Below are positions 56,965-64,000 of a stretch of DNA of 64,000 bases, piece after piece. Under the pieces are notes generated by a model, which did not search any database, was not told where the DNA came from, and saw only the letters and a program-made list of their open reading frames with translations. The stretch's first letter is position 1. Every line of letters starts with the position of its first letter. Made by a program: the position numbers and the translations under genes. The DNA is taken from the NCBI GenBank assembly GCA_033065855.1, contig JAVXUO010000131.1:446501-510500 (forward strand), given 5' to 3'. This DNA comes from Escallonia rubra (Eukaryota > Streptophyta > Magnoliopsida > Escalloniales > Escalloniaceae).

Positions 56965-57967
56965 AGTCAACTAACCAGTCTGCACCCCCTGTCATAATTT
57001 ACTTGATCATGTAGGGTCCTGACCAATTAGACTCAAAGTTTCCTCTGAGTTTCAAAACTTGCCCAGTGTTTCTTTTCAAACCGCATTCTTTCACTTGCTT
57101 GTTGAATGCTCGAGCGATTCGTTTATAATAATCCTGGACATAATAAAGAGCTTTTAATCGCTTTTCATCAGCCAATGCTAGCTTTTTGAAGTGGCTTCAA
57201 ACCCAATCTTCCTCGGCAATTTGATTTTTCAAAAGTAATACTTCTAATTCTACTGGCAGGACTGCTTCCATATCGTAAACCAATGAGTACGGTATAGCCC
57301 TGGTGGATGTTCAAACTGATGTTCTATAGCTCCAGATGGCATAAGGAAGTTTGTCAAGCTAATAACGACAATAATATTTAATTCTTCTTAGGAAACTCTT
57401 AATATTCTTGTTGGTGGCTTCTACAGCCCCCTTGCTTTTTGGATGATAAGGCGAAGATAGGTGTCAGTTGATGCCATACTCTTCGATCATATCTGTCATT
57501 TCTCCCTCAAAATGTAGTCCATTATCGGAAATCAACTCACGAGGGACACCATACCGGTAAATAATGTTGGTTTTGATAAATTGGGCCACCTTTTTAGTAT
57601 TTAAAATGGCATATGATGTGGCTTCTACCCACTTTTTGAAGTAATATATGGCCACGAGTATGAACTCATGTCCGTTGGAAGCTTTTTGATTGATTTTCCC
57701 AATTATGTTTATTCCCCACACCACGAAGGGCCAGGGTGATGTCATATTAAACAACTCTCGAGGCAAAAGATATTGCAAGTTGGCATATATCTGGCATTTG
57801 TGGCATTTGCGCACATGATTGATATTGTCGCGCTTCATGGCACTCCAATAGTATCCTTGATATATGACCTTTTTCGTGGACATTTGACCATTCATGTGGG
57901 GTCCACCCTCGTTTGAATGTATACTTTCCATAATCTGGTGACCTACTTTCTTAGTGACACACAACAT
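56965..57967 (-). pseudogene. Tat-lineage integrase remnant
   Basis: The 57,464-57,967 frame covers the zinc-binding end (CHKCQIYANL) and the catalytic core (PWPFVVWG, VAIYYFKKWVEA, YGVPRELISDNGLHFE). Downstream, through stops, the C-terminal part continues (TPYSLVYDMEAVLPVE-like block near 57,280, EEKRL-like block near 57,160, NW.GPY near 57,020). The first catalytic aspartate, normally in WGMDVIG, reads N here (WGINIIG), while the second (SDNG) is kept. The enzyme would have inserted retrotransposon DNA into the genome; this copy looks inactive. Confidence 0.9.
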
Positions 57968-58181
57968 GTGTTCTCCATCTTAATGTCTTATATACATATT
58001 TTGATCGCACGTGATGAATTGTGCAACCCATCTCTGTAAAGACACGTAATCTTTCGAGGATGTTCCTTTAGGGTACTTGCCATCTCGAATTAAATTGCGT
58101 ACATCTGTGTATAATGGTTCTTCTATCTCGGATTAATTTATCATTACAATCATAAATCAGTAGGCTGGCCGATCCCATTTC

Positions 58182-58510
58182 CTAATTAAAAGTGGTTCCA
58201 CTTCTTGCCCTTTTGGGTATCTCTACCATTGATGCCATGGTTGATAACTCGTCGACAAAATCATTCTTGAGTCGAGGAAGATATTGGAATTCTATGTCCT
58301 TGAACTTAACCCATAATTTACTCCAAATGAGCATGGTAAGCCTGTAGGCTCTAGTCTTGAATTCTCCATAGTCTTTTTCATTTGATGGATGATTAGGTCT
58401 GAGCTCCCGTACATGGTGACATCCCTCACACCTATGCTCAAGGCTATTTCTAGACCAATTATACATGCTTTATATTTCACTAATTTTAGTTTCATGGTTA
58501 TTATGTGCTT
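58182..58510 (-). pseudogene. Second (archaeal-type) RNase H remnant of Tat pol
   Basis: Two overlapping frames give KYKACIIGLEIALSIGV and YGSSDLIIHQMK, then FKDIEFQYLPRLKNDFVDEL and LSTMASMVEIP. These correspond to the E-A-x-GLE, Y-G-D-S and LPR-x-x-N-x-x-AD-x-L blocks of the additional RNase H that defines Tat elements. The expected aspartate of YGDS reads S, and the shift of frame between the halves indicates decay. Confidence 0.85.
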
Positions 58511-58781
58511 TATCTGGTGAGATCAGAAGTATCACTACCCAAAAAATCCTTTGCTATTTGCGACTCAACCAAAATAAAACTGGCATCTGGTTTCTGCCTC
58601 CATGACACAAATGTCCTCATTTGGAAACTTTGCTTCCCAGTCACTGACATCTTCTGTAGGATAATCTGCTGGTAGGTCCGCCCATGTCTTTTCTGTTTAT
58701 CGACTTCTGGGTGACATATATGATACTAAAAGTAGTAAGAGCCACTTCTGTGCCATTAGATAAGACTAGTTTCTCAAACAG

Positions 58782-59080
58782 TTATTTCATTGGGTCCAAC
58801 CTGTCCAACAACTTGATAGGATAAGCCAACACATAGTGTCGCAGCTTTTGTGTCACCCATACATGTGATACACATGTCTTTTCTAAAGCAAAATAGTTTA
58901 CTTCTCCTTGGGACAGCTTATTGCAAGCAAAATAAATGGTTTTTTCTATCAGCAACTTTTCTAACATTGCTCCGGCGGCTGTGTTGATCATCGTTAAGTA
59001 AAGCAATGACGGGTTACTCGGCACTGGAGGGGTTAAGACCGGAAGGTTACTCAAGTACTTCTTGATCATATCGAGGCCTT
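58782..59080 (-). pseudogene. RT-linked RNase H remnant of Tat pol
   Basis: A 95-codon frame with the typical order: KYLSNLPVLTPPVP, LLYLTMINTAAGAML, KTIYFACNKLSQGEVNYFAL, ERTC-like EKTCVSHVW and LRHYVLAYPIKLLDRLDPMK. This is the RNase H domain that directly follows RT in Ty3 elements, which would remove RNA from RNA-DNA hybrids. Upstream linkage to RT is broken by stops. Confidence 0.88.
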
Positions 59081-59399
59081 CTTATCAGAGGGAATTCCAT
59101 TCCTTGATTGACTCATTTCTTAATAGTTTGAAAGTCAATTCACAAATCATTGTTAACTGGGATATGAAGTAGTTAATGCATTGGATTCTTTCCAAAAATC
59201 CTCAATTCTTTTTCTTATTCATCTGCGGGGGCATATTCATTATGGCTTTGATTTTATATGAGTCCACTTCTACCCCTCGCTTACTGACCATGAACCCTAG
59301 CAGTTTACTAGCCGTGACTCCAAATACACATTTCTGGGGTTGAACATCACGTTGTATCGCCTCAATCTTTCAAAATATTTTCTTAAAATTGTACAATGC

Positions 59400-59860
59400 T
59401 CTTCTCGCTTCTTGGATTTAATGATAAGTCATCACACAGACCTCTACTTATTTATGGGTTATGAAAAGGGTAGTAACAGCTCTCTAGCATGTGGCTCCGA
59501 CATTCTTTAACTTGAAAGCATCATTATATAGCAAAAGGTGCCCCAAGGGGTAGCCATGGCATTTTAATCTGGTTATACCAATGTAGTAATCTACGAAGTT
59601 GGCGAACTCGTGTTGTGCGATAGTGTCTATGATCAAATTAATGATAGGAAGAAGAAAGTCATCCCTGGGAGAGGCTTGGTTAAAATCTCTATAATCGACA
59701 CACATCCGGACTTGCCCGCTCGGTTTAGGAACATGCACTATATTTACTAACGAAGTAGGGTATTCCACAACGCTTATGAATCTTATGTGGAGGAGTTTCA
59801 TGACCTTCTTTCTTACCTTGAGAGATCATTCGGTCCTTAACTTGTGAAGTTTCTATTTGA
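59400..59860 (-). pseudogene. Tat-lineage reverse transcriptase remnant
   Basis: The 59,484-59,801 frame contains the N-terminal RT blocks VEYPTSLVNIVHVPKPSGQV, RMCVDYRDFNQASPRDDF and the first catalytic aspartate region (FANFVDYY), followed by LKNVGATC. A stop follows at once, and the segment that should hold the YVDD catalytic box (about 59,425) has a frame change within it. The polymerase core is therefore broken. Confidence 0.9.
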
Positions 59861-60125
59861 CAGGTTTAACTTCTAGGAATGTGGGTAATTGATGCTTAAT
59901 GATCGAAGGGTCCATACCAGGCATGTCGTTATATGACGATTAAGCAAAGACGTCAATAAACTCTTTAGTAGCACAAACATCCTCTTTCTTTCTACTGTAT
60001 TTAGGCTAGCCTCTATTTTGATTCGTTTTTTATGTTCAGGCGTGCCTATGTTGGCCGTGGTTTAACTTAATTTGACTATCGGTTTTCAACTTCTTTCATC
60101 ATTTCTTTTAGATTTTTTTCTTTAT

Positions 60126-60548
60126 TTAGTCTATTAATTGTGATTCATTATTAACCGTATGAAGTAATTCATCATAACTTATATCAGCAACCAAGGAGTA
60201 ATCAAAATCAACCATTATAATATCAATCAAAAAGTTAAAAAAACATAATAGGAAAGTCATATTTTTAAGAGAAACAAAAGCATCTAGCAAATCCGGCTCA
60301 GATTTGGACTTGGCATTAGGGTCGTCCTTGGTGATCTCTCCCGCAGCTAGTGGCCCATAATCGATCTTCCAATTCTGCATCCCACCTTGGGTCGAGGTTA
60401 TCAGGCTTGCAGTTAAGAATTTGGTCGTCCATCTCACAGATAAGCACAAGGATGTGCATATCAATGAAGCATGAGTCATTCCGTCCGGCTCCATAAAGTC
60501 CATCCAATCAGAAACATTGTCCTTGCTTGGCTTCATCAGTCTCGACAT
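60126..60548 (-). pseudogene. Unassigned linker of Tat polyprotein
   Basis: Overlapping minus frames in three registers carry WMDFMEPDGMTHAS, DDQILNCKPDNLDPRWDAEL and WATSCGRDHQGRP. The distribution suggests one original frame broken by indels, lying between the G-patch-like segment and RT. I do not recognise a domain. It is probably the spacer that precedes RT in Tat polyproteins. Confidence 0.45.
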
Positions 60549-60850
60549 TTCTTCATCTGCTACTTACTGCAATCATAGAAATCTCTCACCCACTTATCAG
60601 CTTTCTGGTATCCATGTTGTAGACTGGCTTAGGGAATCCATAATAAAGTCCTTTCTCGCCTTCCTTGACATAATACATATTCAATGTGGGGATTTTAGAC
60701 ATAATTGGAGAATTTACTAACTGCCCATCTTCTCGTGACCTCTTGAGATGGGCCATTTTCTTGAGAGTCTCTCTCTCATTTCCTTCTTTGTAGGCCTATT
60801 TTCCAAACTAAACTGATCTTTCTTCAAAAAATAGGGAAGCTAGGAAGCCC

Positions 60851-61140
60851 CTAGCAGTTGCGGCCTAATCCTTTTCCTGGAAGATATTGGAGCTTCTGTG
60901 TTATCTTTACAACTAAGATGTTACTGTGTGGCACAAAGTTGAGAAAATTCTCACAGTTGCAGACTTCCTCAAATTCCAAACATTGTACTAGACTATGAAT
61001 CTTAAACCCACTAAGAAGTAGGTCTAGAGAATCGTGCGGGATCATAATACTGCCCTTCTTATTTTCTATTTCTCCAATCAATGGTAGCTGGGAATCTTCC
61101 ATAATCGCGAAAATAGCTTTGTCAAGTGTCATGAGGCTTT
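60851..61140 (-). pseudogene. G-patch-like segment upstream of Tat RT
   Basis: The end of a 298-codon minus frame reads AIFAIMEDSQLPLIGEI ... YLPGKGLGRNC. The PGKGLG motif matches the G-patch-like element (PG-x-GLG) common in plant Ty3 polyproteins between protease and RT. The protease active site itself was not found. The same frame extends upstream into the 36-bp tandem repeat, which is probably not original coding sequence. Confidence 0.55.
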
Positions 61141-61545
61141 GTGTGAAAATGAGCTTCTGAGTGACGAGGTGACGTAACGAAAGTGAGAAGTGCACGTGAC
61201 TTGAGCGTGCATACTTTGACCGGTTGTGAGCGTTGAAAATGACTATTGCTTGTGCGGATGTGTCATGGAAAATGGGACCCCGGTGGGCTTTTGGGTGCGA
61301 CCAGAATAGGTTGGGAACATAAGCCCCCTGCGTGTGGTGTGCGCGGAGGGGCAACCCGAGCGGGCACCGCACACATAAACACTTAGCAAGATGTTGATGT
61401 TGTTTGGTCGGCAAGTTGTTGAGGTCGTCAATGCATGATGATGATGAAGAGTAGGTGGCTCGAGCCACCTCGTGCCTTGGGGGTTGAGACAAAGGCACGA
61501 TGATAGGGCGCAGGGGCGCGAGCATGTAAACGGTGCCCGGCCGAC

Positions 61546-61688
61546 GGACGACGAGTGTCGCGGAGATGTCACCCGGGTGATGGGCGACAAGTGTCGCGGA
61601 GACGGCGCCCGGGCGATGGGTGACAACAGTCGCGAAGACGGCGCACGGGCGTTGGCGACGGGGGTTACGGAGACAGCGCCCGGGTGAC
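61546..61688. repeat. 36-bp tandem repeat, four copies
   Basis: Units at 61,546-61,581, 61,582-61,617, 61,618-61,653 and 61,654-61,688, each of the type GGGCGACAAGTGTCGCGGAG followed by ACGGCGCCCGGGCGAT. A multiple of three, the array stays open on the minus strand and gives a 12-residue periodic peptide (ATLVAHHPGDIS-like units). GC content is far above the flanks. Confidence 0.9.
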
Positions 61689-62239
61689 GAACGACGAGCG
61701 TTGAACAATGAGTAGGAGTAGGTGGTTTGAGCTATCTCGCACACCACCTACCAAGGATGTTGATGTCAGAGGACGTCGTCACACGGGACGTGATCAAATT
61801 TGCAAAAAAATTTCTCTAAGTGTAAAAAAGTATGAAATGTGTAGGGGCGCGATGTGCGCGATAGGGCGTCGCGATGCGGGGGTAGTCCACAACGGGCGCA
61901 GGGGCGCGGGCAATGCATGTCGGTCAATGTTTTGCAAATTTTTTTTTTGAAGTTGTTGGCCTTGGATGCCGGCCATGATGTGAAGGTGAGAAGGTCGAAG
62001 GTGGCGGGGTGGACTTGGGTGTTGTGACTGAAGTGAAGAAGTTATGGAGGGGGGCACGCGTTGGTCGTCATGATGAGTTTTTTTTTGTGCATGCTTGTGA
62101 GGATGGTTGTCGGCCGTTGGGTGAATGTGTGTAGGCCAAAGGTGGTGAAGGGAAAGAAGGGATGTAGAGGTTCTTGAAGGTGATGACCATGGCTTTGGGA
62201 AGGCCAAAATGGGTGGCCTTGATGGTGGTCGAAGGTGAA

Positions 62240-62890
62240 GGAGGGGGAGGAGGATGAAGGCCGAAGGTTGAACAGGGGGAGGGGTCGACCTCGGCCTTGG
62301 GTGTGGCGTGAGGGTCGGCCTCGACATGGGTGGAATTGGCCGAAAAAGGGAGATGGGGAAAGAAGAAATGAGAAGAAGGCGCGGCGCAGTGGAGTGCCGC
62401 GGGTGGCCGAAGTCGAAGTGTGGGTGCGGGGTTACGGGGGAAGAAGAGAGGGAGAGAGGGAAGGGGGGCCGACCTAGGGAATAGCGTGGGGGGACCGAGG
62501 CCGAGGGGGAGAGGGAGGAGGGGTGGCCAAGGCCGAGCTTGGGGAGAAGGATAGGGGGAAGTGAAGGAGGGGGGAATGAGAGGTGGGCTGAGGCCGAGGG
62601 GGTAGAGGGAGGGGAAGATGGAGGGGAGAGAGGAAGGGGGTCGGCTTAGGGAAGGGGTTGGGGAGGTCGAAGCCGAGGGGGTAAGGGGAGGAGTGGCCAA
62701 GGCCGAAGGAGGGGAGGGGGAAGATGGAGGGGAAAGAAGGGGGCAGCGGCAGGGTGCCGCGGGTGGCCGAGGGGCAGGGGAGTGAAGAGAAAAGAGAAGG
62801 AGGTGGGGGCGAGGCCGAGGGGTCGGCATCGGCGAGAGAGGGCTGCCGAAGGGGATGGCGGCGCATGGCATGGAGGGTGGCGGCGCAAGG
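62240..62890. repeat. Purine-rich degenerate repeat (GGCCGAGG/GGGGAGG)
   Basis: The plus strand is almost wholly G and A with a recurring GGCCGAGG or AGGCCGA word every 40-60 bp (for example near 62,500, 62,530, 62,600, 62,670, 62,700, 62,770, 62,815). The opposite strand stays open in more than one frame for over 200 codons with Pro/Ser-rich output, which is a product of base composition. Strong strand asymmetry suggests slippage-driven expansion. Confidence 0.75.
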
Positions 62891-63337
62891 AAGAGGGAAA
62901 TAGATTAGGGTTGGCAGATTTAGGGTTTTAAGGATGTGGGTCAGGGAAACGGGTTGGGTCGGGTGGGTCAGTTTCGGGTCAGGCAGTTGGGCATGAGACT
63001 GAGAGAGAAAAAAGGACGTGGGTGGGGGCGGAGCGGGTCCGGGCGCACATTAGGGTTCTGCCCAGTTTCTTTTGAAGTTTGAAATTCAAATTCAATAAAA
63101 TAATAATAATAAATTTTTTTTTTGCAAACCTAAGGAGGGAGCCCCCAAGAAAAATTTCACAATGTATATGGAGGGAAAGAGAGAAGTTGGATGGGAGAAG
63201 AATGAAACTTTTTCCATAAGCAAGAGAGAAAATTATGTATGAAGTGGGAAGAAGGATGTGAGGGAAGAGAGGAAAGAGTGAGGGAGAGTGATGAAAGCAT
63301 GAATGTGGGGAGTATGTGAGGAAGATGAAAAACTTGA

Positions 63338-63705
63338 AAATTTTTCTAAGTATAGAATAAGGGTAAGAGGGTAGTGCCCGACCATGAGCAGGCAGGGTGA
63401 GAGGAAGGATGGCAAAGGGAGTGAAATTTTTTTTTGGAAAATTTTCTAAGTGTTGAGAAGCTTTCCCGAGTGTTGGAAGGAGCATAGAATGTAGGGGTGA
63501 AAAAAAATGTTACAAAAGTTTTCTAAGTGTTGAGCTCAAACAAGGGTGTCGAGGGAAACAGCTGCAGGTGATCATCGATGATCGGTTGCGAAAAAATGAA
63601 ATTTTTTCTAAGTGTTGGGCTGAGACAAGGATGCCGAGGGAGACCACTGAGGATGATCATCGATGACCGGTTGCGAAAAAAATGAATTTTTTCTAAGTGT
63701 CAAGA
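63338..63705. repeat. TTTTCTAAGTGTTGAG repeats with an 84-bp duplicated block
   Basis: TTTTCTAAGT recurs at about 63,341, 63,440, 63,520, 63,604 and 63,690. Two neighbouring units (from about 63,520 and 63,604) share CTAAGTGTTG, ACAAGG.TG.CGAGGGA, GATCATCGATGA.CGGTTGCG and A-rich ends, with period about 84 bp. The copy at 61,810 (TTTCTCTAAGTGT) is an outlier. Non-coding. Confidence 0.75.
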
Positions 63706-63757
63706 AAAGTAAATGAAGGATAATGATGTGACTCTAGTAGCGCGGCTCGAGCCAACT

Positions 63758-64000
63758 TGTCACGCCCCGAAAACGGAAGCCGTGACTGTAATCAAAGTTC
63801 CTGAAGATACCGCTATAACTCTGGTGACAGTGATATAGACAGAGCAACTAAATCCTTTGAAATAAAATATCTCCATAGAACAGAAATCTAAAACAATTCA
63901 TTCTTTGAATAATCCCTTACAAAACCATCTACTAAACGCAGCGGCTAAACAAAACTCCTAAAATCAATTCTATCAAATTACCCACATTCGGGTAAAGTTC
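63758..64000 (+). mobile_element. Start of another LTR (truncated by window end)
   Basis: TGTCACGCCCCGAAAACGG is the style of 5' tip seen in many plant Ty3-type LTRs (TGTNACRYCCCG). The TGTAACATCCCG tip of copy B at 50,777 is of the same type, and both are followed by similar non-coding DNA. The rest lies outside the window, so length and partner LTR are unknown. Confidence 0.5.

Larger units (their letters stand above)
56965..61120 (-). mobile_element. Broken pol of a Ty3 retrotransposon, Tat lineage
   Basis: In minus-strand order: a G-patch-like segment (near 60,890), an unassigned linker (60,126-60,548), reverse transcriptase (about 59,400-59,860), RNase H (58,782-59,080), a second archaeal-type RNase H (58,182-58,510) and integrase (56,965-57,967). 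The two consecutive RNase H domains mark the Tat clade (Ogre/Retand/Grande group). Multiple stops and frameshifts separate the parts, so the element cannot move by itself. No gag or protease is readable upstream and no LTR pair could be matched. Confidence 0.88.
61141..63757. other. GC-rich, repeat-rich region upstream of Tat pol
   Basis: No gag or other gene is recognisable. Words such as AGTAGGTGGCTCGAGCCACC (61,450) and GTAGCGCGGCTCGAGCC (63,740), and TTTCTAAGTGT near 61,810 and again at 63,340-63,700, recur at its edges. The region may represent repeated untranslated/LTR material of the element, or a separate insertion. Confidence 0.45.

Noticed and set aside
62068..62871. Minus-strand 267-codon Pro/Ser-rich frame
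   Set aside because: Lies in the purine-rich degenerate repeat; several frames are open at once with similar low-complexity output.
1..64000. Prokaryote-type systems, CRISPR arrays, rRNA or tRNA genes
   Set aside because: Nothing with direct-repeat/spacer organisation or recognisable RNA-gene structure was seen; the tandem arrays present have no unique spacers.

Overview
The window is nuclear DNA of a flowering plant, most likely a eudicot. The evidence is a plant-type THO2 gene with many GT-AG introns, a flanking landscape of plant transposons (Tat-lineage Ty3 retrotransposon, LTRs, CACTA, Mutator-like, PIF/Harbinger, Stowaway and hAT-type MITEs) and AT-rich non-coding DNA with microsatellites. 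I cannot name the species. There are no bacterial-type operons, CRISPR arrays or recognisable tRNA/rRNA genes.

Positions 1-5,645 are transposon debris: a reverse-oriented LTR remnant (about 757-1,982), a decayed PIF/Harbinger transposase (2,777-3,608) and retroposon 3'-end fragments (about 4,113-4,792). Positions 5,779-39,659 hold the one clearly functional gene. It is on the minus strand and encodes THO complex subunit 2 (THO2/THOC2). I resolved 31 coding exons that join in frame to 5,607 nt, or 1,868 residues, with M start, stop and consistent GT-AG junctions. Its introns range from 75 bp to 5.1 kb. The long ones contain a Stowaway MITE, an hAT-type MITE with an exact 8-bp target duplication, two larger elements built on GTGTC/GACAC motifs, a triplicated 160-bp repeat and a G-quadruplex-prone tract.

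Positions 39,985-50,548 are intergenic: AT-rich DNA, a 1.1-kb Mutator-like element with 9-bp flanking repeats (43,020-44,119), CACTA-type subterminal repeats, a 3.2-kb LTR (45,306-48,468) with a nested TIR element, and a 94-bp tandem repeat. Positions 50,549-53,981 hold a CACTA end interrupted by a second, inverted copy of the same LTR family, followed by a 1.2-kb CA-rich tract. Positions 54,100-61,120 hold a broken Tat-lineage Ty3 retrotransposon. Its pol (RT, RNase H, second archaeal-type RNase H, integrase) reads on the minus strand. A decayed gene reads in the opposite direction beyond the integrase, which is the layout of the antisense extra ORF of Tat elements. Positions 61,120-63,757 are GC-rich, repeat-rich DNA upstream of pol with a 36-bp tandem repeat, and a further LTR appears to start at 63,758.

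THO2 is the largest scaffold subunit of the nuclear THO/TREX complex, which couples transcription to mRNP packaging and export. The other sequences are mobile elements or their remains, and there is no operon-like cooperation between them and THO2. I found no convincing undescribed system. The most useful leads are the antisense gene in the Tat element, a possible overlapping upstream ORF and an intronic G4 tract in THO2, and several TIR families with clean target duplications.
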